A stretch of DNA of 64,000 nt. Source: Balanoglossus misakiensis. Lineage: Eukaryota; Hemichordata. The position numbers were made by a program, and so were the translations under genes. The notes beneath the pieces were generated by a model that worked only from the letters and a program-made list of their open reading frames with translations, did not search any database and was not told where the DNA came from. This document shows, one piece after another, positions 13,248 to 27,900 of this stretch; the stretch's first letter is position 1, and every line of letters begins with the position of its first letter. The DNA is taken from assembly GCA_040954595.2 (NCBI GenBank), contig CM082576.2:12958001-13022000 (forward strand). Reading direction: 5' to 3'.

Positions 13248-13913
13248 GAAGTGTGCCCAACTCCAACGCACAGATCTCTTTGAATTTCAATCTCAAGTTT
13301 TAAGGATGTATGCTTGATCCCCAGAACTCACCCGAAGAAAAAAAAGAATTAAAAGTAGTGACAATGCCAATTGCTGCATAGAATTTGTAAAAAAAATTAA
13401 CGTAATTTAAAAATTATTACGAATAAGTGCAGCAGGCGTAGACTGAGTATCTGATGCAGTGGCATTCTTCTATATTTATTTCTCTAGTTAATTTTTTTTT
13501 TATATGATTCAACACCTCAAAGTCAAATTATAACCAGTGTAGTGCCAAGGCAGGTCTTAGGTTATTCGGACTTTTTTTAAATCTTGCCCATTTCTTACTT
13601 TTTTTAATGCAACACAATTTTTCAAAGAATCAAACTGAAATTCCAGGACTGGTACTTCTTTTGAAGTTTTCAGTAAGTTCTCTGGTCCTGGCTGCAATTT
13701 GCGTACTCTACACGTTTTTATGTTTCCATTCCGAAGTAAGTTAACGTTCAGAAGGGCAAGGTTAGTAAAGCCACCGCTAGTCAGTAAGATTTTTTAAAAC
13801 TTCACACGTTAATCAAACTATGGCGTTACGGTTTATTTAAGATTTATGGCAAACGTTGAAAGTAGTATCATGGATTACGTCAAACCCTGTGAGTAAAACC
13901 GACACACATCAAA

Positions 13914-14076
13914 TTAAAGGTACATGGTCACCTCCAATTTATATACATCTGAGTGTTCTAAAGAACATACATTGTATGGTGGCACTCTGTTTTTTCACTT
14001 GTGCCACCCACTGAAAATCCGTGATTGGCTAGATATCAGTTTGCCATGGTAACTGTAGGTGACCGTTTACCTTTAA
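13914..14076. mobile_element. TTAA-flanked MITE, family 3
   Basis: 163 bp with terminal inverted repeats TTAAAGGTACATGGTCACCT and TTAAAGGTAAACGGTCACCT (reverse complement of the right end), i.e. 17 of 20 positions matching, and TTAA at each end. It is non-coding. It lies about 670 bp past the calpain A stop codon, possibly in its 3'UTR. Confidence 0.65.
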
Positions 14077-15578
14077 TACTCTAACGGTGCGCAAGTACCA
14101 CATTTGAAAAAAAAATCATGTTCTCAAACTCTCGACATGTACATTGAACAAAGAAAGTTAAGTTAAAGACACCAGTCTCAGGTATTTCTTCACGACTCAG
14201 CATTACTGTTTCCACCGATGTGCATTCAAAGAATGCAGAACCCACACCATGTTTTTTATTTGTGACCACAAGCCGAATGAACAATTCAGAATGGACGCAT
14301 TTGACAAGAAACCAACTGCCCCACCACAAAAGCAACGAGTCTCCACCATAGTCGGTGTTGATGCATTCAGTCAAAGCATGTTCTATGTGGCAACAAACCC
14401 TTGATTAGGTTTTTACAAGGACTTCGCATCATTCATACTACAATTCACATCTCACACAATGAGAAAAGTCCTTTTTGATTCAAAGGTGCTATGTTAGAAG
14501 ATTGACAAGCGCTCAATCAGAATAGCTACAAACAGGGACAATCCTGCCGTCTTTAAGTGGAAGTTTTAACAATAAATAGGACACTGATACCTGACTGTTC
14601 AATTCAGATCTAGAATTATATGCACTTTTAAGCAAAATTAACCATATAAAATAAGTCAATAGGCGATAAGGGGGACATTGTTTTTCACTTTTGACATAAC
14701 TGTGGTTAGTTTAATATCTTTCGATAGCTTTAATGTTGTTCACTGAAATATGGTCGATTACTGCTTGTCGCATTTGAACTCACACCCTGTATATGGACGC
14801 AATACGAATGCTTTTGATCAGGTAACATTTGATCAATCCCCAAAAGTGTTCTGTAGTAGTATTCAGATGTTATGACCGTATTACGGAGTGGGACTCAATA
14901 TCAGAAGAAACTAAAAACAAACCAATTGTCAAAAGTGAGTGATTTTCTTCCCTAAAAGTGCCACTGGTATGTTTTATCAACGTAGAAATAGTATACCTGT
15001 AGTATATTTGAAATGTAAAAGTATTATAGCAAAGTATAATATGATGAAAAATAAAAGAGAATTGCACTTATTATGTGAAAGAATTCTGAATACCCATTGA
15101 GATTAAAGACAATGTTCAAGTGCACAATGCGTGTCTCGACTCAATTTTGTTGGCTGTCATGAACACAGGGCTAGACCAAATGGGAGAACTGTATATCCTA
15201 AATTTATGGTATCCTTCATTTCCGTTTTCTGGTGTCTAAAATTGCCACCACATTCATCTGCCTGATTGTTATCGATACTTACACTGAGAGAAAGGAAGAA
15301 TATGTAAGGTGTAACTCCAAACATTATTGATTTATATTTGGGGTCTTTTGTAATAAAATGGGTCTTTCTCTCAAACACCCCAGGGGAAGCCAGTGGCATG
15401 TTTCAACTATTTGATTGCATTTTATCTATAATAAGTTGTAAAAATGACGTTGGGAACAGAAAACCTGTTCTCAATAGACAAGTGTCATGTTTAGAGAGGT
15501 GTCCGTAAGGACAGATTTTTCAAGACAAAAGTCACAGTTTGAATAGAATATTACCTGACTATTAAAGACACCTCTCTA

Positions 15579-15933
15579 TTAAAGGGACAAAGTCTCTCTC
15601 TCGCTGGCCTTTTTCCATTAATTATGTTTGATACAAGACGCCGTTTATGTTATTCTACATGTGGATATATGGTAAATCAACATTCAACCACACACAACTT
15701 CCATCCCACTTGTATGATATGAGAGTAAAAACTCGCCCAAAATGAATAAATGGTAAAGAACGATTATTCATTTTGGCGAGTTTTTTCACTCTCCAGTCTA
15801 TAAGAGGGATGGAAGATGTGTGTGGTTGAACGTTCATTCACTATATATCCTCATGTAGAATAACAAACGTTGTCTCTTATCAAATATAATTAATGGAAAA
15901 AAGGGCAGCGAGAGAGAGACTTTGTCCCTTTAA
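15579..15933. mobile_element. MITE family 1, full copy
   Basis: Runs from TTAAAGGGACAAAGTCTCTC to GAGAGACTTTGTCCCTTTAA with the same palindromic organisation and about the same length (355 bp) as the copy at 550-901. It lies in the calpain A to B intergenic region. Arms carry small differences from the other copies, so it is not a brand-new insertion. Confidence 0.85.
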
Positions 15934-17637
15934 GGACAGATTTTCTGTTCCCATTGGTGTCCTTATTTAATAGACAGATTTCACTGTACACCATTTTCCG
16001 CTTTCCAGGGAGACATGACGTTATCAAAGTCCTGCCGAACCCAGGAGAATTTAATAATGAGGTCAGCTGGAGATGAGCAAGAATACGAGGAGTCACGTAC
16101 GCACCAATGTATGATCACTGCCAATACAATGATTCGGTCGATTGAACTCCAAATCGATGTGATACGGAAGGCAATTTCTCAGTTTATGGATACCTCTTTC
16201 TTTTACAAGAAAAAGGGGAAAAAAGAAAGTTATTTAGGTCAGGGCCATATCTAACTTTTCGAGTGAATAAAAGCATTGTCCTCAGAGGTATCACGGGGTG
16301 CGTGGACGGCAAAAGACACAACTGGTGAAGGTTACCCCAAATTTACACAATCTAGGCCTGCATGGTGGCAAAGGGAACGTCTCAGTCCAGGACAATGAAT
16401 AGTGGAACTAACTGTTTGATCTTGGCAAGGGAAGCCATGATATTGTATACAAGAAATAAACAAAACGCCAAGCATGGAGAGAAAACAGAAGTACATTTGT
16501 AGTTCAGTTTTATTTTGTTTTGTTTTACTTCAACCGGGAAAGTTAAAACAAAAAACTTAACGAGAAATGGCCGAAATATTTCCGAAATGTTTGCAAAACC
16601 GGCAGTATTTGCCGTTTTCAAAACATGAACACAAATATTTATTCCCTGGCTACGTTTTCAGTGGACGATTCGACAAAGACATCGGAAAACTTCACTGAAA
16701 TATATTTCCACGGCAGTCGAGCAAATTATGGCAAGGGTGGTGATCTTAGAGAAAGTTCATCATACAAAGAGATTAATTTAAGTGAAAATTATTTCAAATG
16801 TCCGTTGATTTAAAATATTTTCGTTCAAAACGCACAACCTAGCCGCGAAATTCACGCGTCAATACGCATACCCGTACGCCACTTTCTGTCGTCAGATGTA
16901 CGCGTAATTACGTGCAATTAAACCTATCCAGACAGTGTGCCTATTGCGGCCGAAGTCACTCGCTAAATCTGAGTAGTTTCGGGTTTTCACTTGCTAATTA
17001 TTTCATTCGAGTCGTGGGGGGATACATGTACCAACTTAAACATTCCTGTCATAGTTGTGAACCCTTTGAAACAATGTCAATGATGAACATTTCGCATTGC
17101 TTTTGTTTTTGTCAGAAATTGTTTCCGCATTGTTATATTTTAAAAGCATGCGGTAACGTGGTTAAAAAAAAGGAACTCATTTGCATGACTGTCACAGATG
17201 TTCATTGAATTCGAAACAACAAAACAATATACTTAACAAATGCCAATCGCGTTTTATCTGCATTGGATTTGAGTGATTCGTGTGAACATAAAACAAATTT
17301 ATTTTTTTGGCAGGATGCCACATGGTGCGATCTGAAACTGATTAATTTAAATATGCAGTGAGGTTGTGTTCGTTATCTCGAGATGCCCATATTTGCATTT
17401 ACCGTGTCAAGACAGTGCCACCAGTATCCATGAGCAAGGACCCTGGTAAAATGTTTACCCAACCTGAAGTAATCTGCACTGTTCCACACTTGGTATATAA
17501 TCAGTAATCAGTATACATACTCCATACAGCGAGATGATTTCTTTACAAAAATATCATTCGTTGCATACCTGTCATACTTGTCAACAGAAAAACATTACTT
17601 GTTTAACATATTTTTTAACAAAGAAAGAAACCAACAG

Positions 17638-17692
17638 ACAAACAAACAAACAAACAAACAAACAAACAAACAAACAAACAAACAAACAGGCA
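17638..17692 (+). repeat. (AAAC)n microsatellite
   Basis: About thirteen tandem AAAC units, then slightly degenerate. Intergenic between the two calpain genes. Confidence 0.9.
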
Positions 17693-18523
17693 AACGAACA
17701 CTGCTATTTTGTCAAATAAATACAAAACACCTAATCGCTCATTCTTTATTTAATTAAAAATTTTAACAAAGAAGGACAAAGCGGTCCCTGTGGTAAGGGT
17801 AGCTGAAGTACCGCAGCCCGAGGTCTATAGGTTTTGTCTGCTATTGTGTGAACGGCTAGTTTTGCATGCACACACACTATTAGCTGCGGAAACACAACCA
17901 GCACAATACACACTTCTAGCACAATACAAGTTCGAGTTACCATCACGGCCATTGACCTTTTTACATCCACGGTCACTCCACAAAGGACAGTGCTGCAGGT
18001 ATCGTAGGAGAGGCCTCCCAGTAGTATAGTCTATGTTTTAAGATGAGATGAGATGAGATGTCGATATGATATGGCTGTCGATAACAAGACGAGCCCAGGT
18101 GCTGGTTAGGATCAACTCTGGCCACCACCTTCAAACTTGGGTGAAACTGGCACTGGATATTAGCTATAGCTTTCTTCGAAATACAATAATCATTTCTTTG
18201 GTCTTTAAAATTACATAATTTTGGTCGCAAACTACCCATCTGATCAGTCTCGTCATCACCACCAAGTCACGGACTCAGGCAGGGCAGAATCATCCGAAAT
18301 TTTCAATAAAGGCTATTGACGATCTACAAATTAGCTGTGTATAGTCCACGTATGTGAATCATTTGAGAGGGGCTAAAGTGACTGTCGTATCTATTGTTTA
18401 AAACCGCTTTCAACATGTTCACAGTGTCTCTCCCCCCCCCCCACGTCCGAATGGCTAAAGGTATTTGACACGTTGGTATTTGACGAGCAAGGTGACGACA
18501 GCCTCGTTTTGGATGTACAATGT

Positions 18524-18966
18524 ACTATAAATACAAGCCCGGCCGTAGCCCACATCGTAGTTCGTACGCCGATCAAGGCCGAGTGTTGTCGTTGACTGAC
18601 TGCCCTGCGTGTCTCAACGTGGATCGGAGGACATCTCCAGGACCTTACAGACGGTGCGAGTGTAGTAAGTGTATCTCTGTTGAACTTGATCACCTTTGCA
18701 GTTTGGTTTGGTTATATTAGTAAAATGTCATAAAAGTGATCGGATTCTACATGTACAAAACTGCATATGAAATGCAGTATTCGAAGTTCAAGCATGGGCG
18801 TGGTTTATGAACACACTTTTATTTTGGCGATGTTTGATACCGAAACACTTGTTAGCCTAGATCGAGCTCGAACATCAAGCACGCCACGCCCTCGTATGCG
18901 CTCATTGATCCTACATTAATTCACCTCACCCCATCTCACGCAGATATTGCATTTTTACCCACACAG
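18524..18966 (+). promoter_or_regulatory. Likely TATA promoter and 5'UTR intron of calpain B
   Basis: ACTATAAATA at about 18524-18533 is a good TATA box. Transcription would start near 18555-18565. A consensus donor (GTAAGT at 18665) and a pyrimidine-rich acceptor ending in CACACAG (18966) would remove an intron between an untranslated first exon and the ATG exon. The ATG at 19000 has an AAAAATGG context. The calpain A promoter is outside the window, so no comparison is possible. Inferred from motifs only. Confidence 0.55.
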
Positions 18967-18999
18967 AAACGTTAAAAGAGTAAACTCAAGTCTGGAAAA

Positions 19000-21900
19000 A
19001 TGGCTTCAAAGCAGGGGAAATATTTCCGCAACCAAAACTATGACGAAATAAAAAGAGAGTGTTTATCAAAGAATGAACTTTGGGAGGATCCCGAGTTCCC
19101 CGCAGTTGACTCTTCGATGTTCTTTAGCAAAGCCCCTCCAAGGAAGTTTGAATGGAAAAGACCCGGGGTGAGTAATTTATTTACAGGACTTGATAGTTTA
19201 AAGGCGAAGTTGATCTCCATACGCTCTGCATGTGTTCATGAATATGCGCCTATAGGTTGACTGCGATAATGTTTTACTTACACAACTTCTATTATTATGC
19301 GACTTTGAGAAAGAACCTTGAAGTTGTACTATTGAATGGTGACCTGAAAACCGTACGTCTATGCCTGAATGCTTTGCACTCTGTAGAATGAATTTTAGGA
19401 GGTGCCGTTAAACGATAGCCGGGCGTCTGTCGGCTAAAAACACCCAACTGTAATTTTTCTTTGAAGAAATGGTCCCTTGTTGAACGACTGTGTAGTACAA
19501 TAACCACGCCATTCAGAAAGCAATCACTGTTCAAATTCTTTTCAGAGATTTGAACAAAAAGAAAAAAACGAAAAACAAGGTTGTTAACCCGTTGCAACAC
19601 AGCCCTCGTGCATAACAATGCACAGTGGGGGCCAGAACATTTCTATGACAACTTCATTATGATACCGAATGCGGTGTGGTTGTCTTTTTTTTTTCAGAAT
19701 TAGCTTTAAAATGGTTGAACATTGACTGTGTCAAGTAAAACTCTTTTTAGTGCCGAAAATTTATGTTTCAATGAAAATTATGCTAGGCAAATACTGTGTT
19801 CGGAAAGTTTTCATTCGACATTACGTCATTGTAAGCAGCTTTTGTGCTTTTTACACTTTCTGTTTCTACGTCACTGCTTTGACATATGTCCAAGTTAATG
19901 TTTGGCTTCTTTGCAGCCAAATGTCGCTGAACTTACATTTATACTACAACCCTAGAAGCATTATCAATGACCCGATCGATTTTGGTACAATTCGCTCCAT
20001 ATAGCACTCGCCTAGCTCGTGCTATATGTCTCGAATTGTACCAAAATCTCGTGTATACCCGCATGCGGCGGGGGTTATTGCTGAAATATAATACGCTACG
20101 AAGGTTACGCTACGATAGGGAATACGACAGGGTTGGGTAGTCTCGGTAACCCAGACTTCTCTGGGTGCTTCCGCTGTAGCGCACGACTCGCCCCCTTGCA
20201 ACCTGTGCGAGTGAGCTAAGCTATACTGCTTATACATTTTTACACCAGGCATCTGTATACATACCATATCTAAATACTAAGCACCTTGCCGCTCGGGGAT
20301 TTTTGGTCGATTTTTAAAAAATCTCTGTAAAGCTTCTATGGATGTGTATCTATCAAATGAGCTTTGTCTAAATCACGAAATTCTTACTCAGTAGTTCGTT
20401 AACACTGCCCTGAACAAAATCACAAGTGTAAATGGCAATTGGAGTTAAAATACATGTATGTGTGTTTCTAAACGTTATGCAACCATTCCCATAAATTTAC
20501 TAAATTACTTGCGAGTGAAAGGGCTGAACTCGTTACTATAGTGACGATATTTACATCACAATCCGAGCCACGTCGATCATGCGACGCGTACACGTCATGG
20601 TAGTATGTACCATGTTTTTAAATGACTGCATGTCCTGCTGGTCGTTAGGTAACATCAAAGGGATATATTCACGGGAAGTGGAAAAATATTTATATTATGG
20701 AAACTGAACAATATCTAAGCTTTCAGAATAAAAATACATATACTTTAATGGGATTCTGAATTCAATAATTACCAGAAAAATGTTTATTTCAAAGAGTGAA
20801 TTTCTCATTTGAATCCTAAGGCAAAAAAATACGTGCTGTTCCGATTACCCGACCTACCCTAGTTTTTACCCACCTACCCTAAACTTTTTAAGTTAAAATA
20901 CCTGACAATGTCAAATATACAAACTTTGTGAAACTTGCGCAAACTACGCAAGAATATATCATAAATTCCCGTACCTACCTAGACCCACCCTATTTGTGTA
21001 AAACATGCATATTTAATCAGAACAGCACATATTATTTTAGAGGCCTTAATACGAGAAAATGGCTGACCATGATTGAACATAATCAGTTGTTTTCACACGT
21101 CATAATCAATATACTTATCGCCCATAATTATTTTTGTTTCCTTTTTCTTTCTTGCAGGAGATCGTATCGGACCCACATCTATTTGTTGCTGGTGCCACTC
21201 GATTTGATGTGGAGCAGGGAATGCTTGGTAAGTCACAGATCTATCAAATACATTTTTTCTATAGCAGCAAGTTCCAAGGTTTGTTCTCAAAATAATGAAC
21301 TCATATGAGGGAGCATGAGGGATGCCCTCAGTGTCCATCAGGGCCCTTTATTGATCACGCATGCGCCTTATCATCACAGTTAGTTTTCATAGCGTTTCTG
21401 ACTTGTTCAAGCTGGGAGCTTTGTCATACCACCAAATTGCCCGGATCTTTAAGCCTCATAAGCTGTAATTTTTCGCTGTGTTTGCAGCACTTTTGTTTTG
21501 TTTATCTACTGCAATTTCCTTTTCAAATTCCAGATACAGGATAAAATCCCGACATTTGTAGCTTTATATCAACACAACCTATAGTCGGTATTGTTAATTT
21601 GCATTCAAGTCCGGACTATAATTCATTTGTCAACAATAACAATGGCCATACACACACACGGGCTACCTTGATAAGTTGAGTACTGGGTATTTTAGTATGC
21701 TGCTTAGAGTAGAGCAAGACATTGCATTTGATACAAAGAACAAACAGCGCCCTCACGCAGCCATTATGAATTTGAATTCAGAGCGAGGCCAATGGGGGAC
21801 AACCCCCCCCCCCCCCAAAAAAAAATACGCGCAATGCAATTCTTGACATTTCCCGCCTTTACGTGATCAATGGTTTATGGTTCGTTTCAAACGGTTGTAA

Positions 21901-24900
21901 GGGACTGTTCAGGTTGGCCGCATAAAAAAGTGTGCCGCTAAATGATCATTCAGAGACTTTAAGGCACGGTATACGTAAATTAGAGGTGACTGTATAGTGT
22001 ATACTTTTGAAGCAAACACGCCAAAAAACATCAATTAATGTGACTTACACATTTTTTTAATTTCCTCTTCTAACTTCCCAGGTGATTGTTGGCTCTTGGC
22101 AGCCATCGCTTCCTTGTCGATGCAGGAGAAGTTGATGTACCGTGTCATTCAACCAGATCAGAGTTTCTCCAAAGACTATGCCGGCATCGTTTACTTTCAG
22201 TTCTGGAGGTTTGGCGAGTGGGTTACAGTCTGCGTTGATGACAGGTTGCCGACGTACAACGGAAAACTGGTCTTCGTCCATTCCAAGGAAAACAATGAAT
22301 TCTGGAGTGCTCTACTGGAGAAAGCGTATGCCAAGTAAGATTGCACACCCAGCCGTGTCTGACCACGTGGAAGCTGCACGTGCTGATAAAAGTTCTGCAG
22401 GACACTCGGAAAGGAAAAAAAACCAGACTGCTGAAACCAACTTGTATTTTTGTAACATTCTTCTGGAATTGCTACCACATATTCAAATTAAGCGTGGTTG
22501 TTGGTGTTGCTTAGCTCTGGGCAACAGCAGCACCAGTAGGCAGTGGAAATTGACAAGGGGAAATCACACTCTTAGGCAGGGGGTCGAATCGAACTTTGCC
22601 GCAATTGTATACTGCTTCAAGGTTGGCATGTTTCCTTAAAAATATTTCACAATATAGTTTCCTCATCACTTTATCGCATGAAGTTTTCCTTGAATCTCAT
22701 GTAAAGGGCCTAATAATGTTTCTTTGTATGGATCCATTGCAATTGGAATCCCATAACGATGCATGTCATAGGACACCTCATTTGAATAGTTATTTGATCT
22801 AGTTGGACTGAGAATTACTGAACTGTAACAACGCACTCTGTTAGGTTATGGTTACAGGTGTGTACTATTGATGTTGACTTGCAGAATGCATGGTTCCTAT
22901 GAAGCCCTCAAAGGTGGTCAAACCATAGAGGCCATGGAGGATTTCACGGGCGGCTGTGCCGAAACCTTCCAAACGAGCAAGGCACCAGAGAACTTCTTCA
23001 AAATCTGCCAGACCGGAATGGCCAGGTCTTCCCTGTTGGGCTGTTCCATCAATGCTAAACCCAACGAAATTGAAGCCAGATTGGACAATGGACTGATCAA
23101 GGGCCATGCCTACAGTATCACCGATCTCAAGCAGGTAGCACCGAGTCTCTCCTCATGCAGAAAAGGTTGGGGGAACGACACAGGTCAAGCAAGAATTCAG
23201 ATAACCACTTTTTCAAGTTTGATGCATCTATGAAGCCCATGCGGAAAAAACTCGCCAAAATGAATAATCGGTGTTTACCATTTATTCATTTGGGCGAGAT
23301 TTAAACTCTCATATCCTACAAACGGGTTGGAAGTTGTGTGGTCGAACATTAATTCACTATAATTACATCCACATGTAGAATAACATAAACGGTGTCTTTT
23401 ATCAAACATAATTAATGGAAAAAGGACAGCAAGAGAGAGACTCTGTATCTTTAATATAACTGCGACTTTGTATATTTGATAAAGCTAAATTTACAGTCTC
23501 TGTACATATCTGCTCAACCGCAGGGACATGCGCAGTTCATATCTGGTTAACTTTCTGGGGGGGGGGTGCTTGCTGATGCAGTGAATTTCAAAGTGTAAGA
23601 ATCTTTAAATTTGGGATCGTTTATGACACCAGTTTTCTTTTTCTCCGACCAGTTGACAGTGAACACCAGACGAGGTCGTGTGCCGGTGTCCTTGGTGCGT
23701 GTGCGTAACCCATGGGGAAATGCAAGGGAATGGACAGGGGCATGGGGTGACGGGTAAGTGCATATAATTATGGAGATTCACTTGTGGTTTAAGTAGAGTG
23801 CAGTTTGAGGATAATTTTGTTGGGAGAGTTTGTTAAAACAACAATCACACCCAGGCTGTGGGCATAAAATGTTAACACTTTTACCAAAATTACCCATACA
23901 CAAAGTATATACTATGGTATTTGTTATATGCAAAGTATCATTGTTTTTACCAGGATAGGTACTGAACAGTACGGTTTGAGTATGGAAAAATATACATAGA
24001 TTACAGTAAGAATGTACATGAAAACTATATTAATTCAGAATCCAAGTGTACTTTAAGTGTCATGTATCATTTTATGGAACTTTATTTCCGTAATAAGTAT
24101 AAACGTTTATTTGTATATGTGCATGCGGCAAATTATGCAAAACATTGTAAGTGCCTTTTATGTCCAGGAGAGGTGTGAGGGCGCACCTCCAAGTCAGTAA
24201 GTTTATACCGTACGCAACCTGTAAATAAACAAAACTATATCGCACAAAATAATTCTCTTGAGCAAATTTCATTGATATTTTATCAACATGAGCATTACAT
24301 GTACACCCCTAAATGTTTTACCTTTTTCGCTTAATTACAAGCTCTGATGAGTGGGGCTTCATTTCAGAGGAGGAAAAGACTGAACTTGGACTGGTGTTCG
24401 AAGACGATGGAGAGTTTTGGTGAGACATTCTTAATACCAGTTGTAGCTCCCATTTTCCAGATGTAAATTTAACGTGCATGTGGTTTGTATTTGGGCTGGA
24501 AGAGTTTGTATTTAGCATGTATATACACATTTTCGTCACACATTTTTTGAGAACTACCAGAAAAGCATCCATATCTTAACCATGACCAAGAGTTTTATGA
24601 CGTCATTCATTCAGAGAGGGTTGAAGCTTGAACCACCTGATATCCTGGTGGACATTTGGTAACCATTCTCCATATAGTATGAGAATGTGCACACCATGCA
24701 TGTTTGTACTGCATGTGTACAATACTTCTTATAGAAAATAGAGCACAATATCATTGCTGCTATTTTTTTATATTTTCAGACTGAGAATCTTGTAAAAGTG
24801 ACTGTTGTATAGCTTTATGTCCTGGCATGTGTGACTGATGACATCCGTAATGTCCAAGTTTTTCTCGAAGTTAAAAGTTTTTTTATCCAAAATTTTGTCT

Positions 24901-27900
24901 TTGTATTTTCAGGATGCAATGGGAAGACTTTTTGAGGGAATTTACCACTGTTGACATTGTGATGTTGACCCCAGATAGTGCAGGTGACAAAAACGGAAAG
25001 GAGTGGGAGACATCTTCCTCTCAGTTGAGATGGCGGAAAGGAGTATCAGCTGGTGGATGCCGCAATTTCCCTGGTAATTCCTTTTGATTCACAAGTCAAG
25101 GCATTCATTCAAATCACTCTTAGGCTAACCCTTTCACGCCCACTTCCCTCTAAAGGGGTCAAACTTCACCATGATTTGAACGAAACCATGGTGGTGAAAG
25201 GATTAAGAATTCACGATTGGTAAATTCGAAAGTGTTGTCGGAAGTAAGGATTCTCCATTGTAAGTTTAATAAAAGGTCACTGCTTTGGATTTAGTTGATA
25301 ATTGTAAAAAAAAAAACTCAGCATTTTTCACCAATTGTTTTTTTTATGGGTGAACACATCCCAACAAACTGTATTTCAAAATTAAGCATGGTGACCCCAA
25401 TTTTATTCGACCAATGAATGCAATTTCACTTGACTGAGCTATGTATATACATGTATATCCCATGAACCTGCTAACAACAGTATTAAACGCTGTGTAACGC
25501 TGCAAACTGATGTCAGCTTAGGCAATCTCCATCGGTCTAACTTAGCTCAGATATGCCGAAACATATGACAACGAAACATGGCTCGCAAAGAGGTACTTTT
25601 TGAAGTTTTAATACTGCTGCCTATAATGCATGTCTACCCCGCATATAATGCAACATGGAAGCTGCTGGAATATACATTGTAATGGTATTTTTCAAACTAT
25701 GTCTGCTTTTGTTGTCCCCACTAGCTACGTTCCACCTCAATCCACAAGTTAAACTTGTCTTGGAGGATCCAGATGATGATGATGATGACTTATGCACCGT
25801 TGTGATTGCCGTCATGCAAAAGGATCGACGACGTCAGAAAGAGTTGGGCAAGGGGATGTTGACCATTGGCTTTGCAATTTATAAGGTAAGTGCATGACTG
25901 TAGCCAATTGAATGCAATCGTAAGTTTGCCATCCTTATAGGTAAGTGACTGTATAGGTCAATTGAATGGTAAGTTTGCCAATATTGTTGCCACACTTGAA
26001 GATGAATATTCATGTGAAGGCCTTAATGCAAAGAATTCAAAATAGGAAATCAGCCTTGTGTGTTTGTGTGCTTGTTTCGACACATTCAGTTCACTATTTG
26101 TCTTGGGTCAGATTGGCTCACAAGGAGCCTGAACCCTTTAATCCTGTGTCGAGACAAGCATACATTGTCTGTGTAGTCTCAGTATGTGAGGATGGCCATT
26201 GTAATTTTGCCCAAATCACACTTTTCTTGTTCAGGTTGAAGATGATTCAGACGAGAAACCACCGTTGTCGAAGGATTACTTCCTGTACCATGCTTCCACG
26301 GCACGATCCCACACCTTCATCAACGCCCGTGAAATAAATGGCCGCTTCAAGCTGCCACAGGGCGAGTACGTCGTCGTGCCATCGACCTTTGACCCAAATG
26401 AGGAAGGGGACTTTTTAGTGAGGATCTTCTCGGAGAAACGAAGCACGGCAGAGTGAGTATGGAGTATCCTTTTTTTTCGGAGAGTTTTGGTGTCTTGTTT
26501 ATCAGTTAGTTTTTGTTTTGTGACTTAATTGTTTTTATTGTTTCCCAGATCTGTAAGTGGGTTTGCCCGTTGATCTGTGTAATAAATAAATAAAGTCAGA
26601 TCCCAGATACTGACTCATCTGTGGAAGTTTGACTACTGAAAGACCAAGAAAAGAAAAGACGCCACTTTGCAATAGTATAAACAGTGATGTATACTACAGT
26701 AGCATGTAAAAATTTCTATTGATATTCATTGTCATTGAACCCAGTTCCAGTATATGGCATATGGTGACATTTTTGTCAAGATGCATAAGCACTGACTTAC
26801 GTTTCCTTCTTTGTGTTCCCAGAGGTGTTGATGAAACGACCAGAGTAATTGATGTCTCTCCTGAGGTATGCTCAGTGTATTCAATCTATTGAATTCCAAT
26901 ATCTAATGATTATAAATCGAAGCATAATTAATGTACATGTCGGCCATCTTGACACTCCTGAGGTCAGAGGTCAGATTGAACTTTTGTCTGAATAGTTGAA
27001 GCTGTTTTTCCAAACGTCGAACATAGCAGCGCAATATTTAGCTGTAGTCTTTAATAGCAACAATTTCGTGGATTAATGATGATTTAGATTATTAATGGTA
27101 TTATTTGACGAGATATAGAAAGTTCTAGCATTGTCTTATTCTTCAATACATGAACATTTAACTTCTATGTTGCAGAATGCATTGAGATTTCCTCCGGTCA
27201 CTCTTTTTAAAATGGTCATTTTTTCCATCCCAGTCTGATGTCAGTTTGAATAAACACACAAAACAATTCGTACACAAATGTGGTTTATGTAGTTTCAAAA
27301 CTATGGTTCGCTTTAACATATTCTTGAAGAGTTTAAGTTCGTGAAGTGGGTCTGAAGTGAAACGAAACATCTGGGACATTTAGTTTATACACAATGGGTT
27401 AAACATCTTTTGCTTTACTTTTTCCTGATATAACTACAGGCTCGGGCTCCTACGAGTGCAGAAGAAAAACAACAAGAAGACAGATTCACGTTATTCTTCA
27501 ACAAAGTGGCCGGAAATGTAAGTACATTATGAACACTGTGGTGTGGGGGAATGTTTGTCACACTGAAGGCACTGACGTTGTATGTGTCGTGGAACTATAG
27601 ACAGCACTGAGACACAAATGGAGCTGACTGGGAAATATTTCAGACGCAGTTACCGTCTCTGTGTTTAAACCGTCTGTTACAAGTAATCCTAGGGACGGAA
27701 TTTGAAACTGGGAATGCCGGTGAATATACAGAATTCAAATCTGGATAAATAGCCACACACGCACGTGCATATACAGCCTGTTGTCACGCAGAACAGTAGG
27801 AAATTAATCTGGCATGCTGCAGTCGATCAAGAAATTACTAGTAGTGTTGAAACTGTCAGAACACAAACACTGAAAAAGGCACACTTTTACAGGTAATAGA

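Larger units (their letters stand above)
13248..18523. other. Calpain A 3' flank and intergenic region
   Basis: Contains the probable calpain A 3'UTR, MITEs at 13914-14076 and 15579-15933, an (AAAC)n microsatellite at 17638-17692 and a short GATGA pentamer run near 18043. A segment around 14470-14830 is homologous to 32460-32830 after calpain B (shared AATAAATAGGACACTG). The tandem duplication therefore included at least 1.5 kb of 3' flank, and AATAAA near 14571 / 32535 could be the shared polyadenylation signal. No convincing gene seen. Confidence 0.7.

Noticed and set aside
16912-17208. 98-aa Cys-rich open frame
   Set aside because: Cysteines fit no known module and there is no signal peptide or splice support.
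22142-22639. 165-aa open frame over calpain B exon 3
   Set aside because: Wrong frame of the exon encoding GDCWLLA and [11 protein letters not shown].
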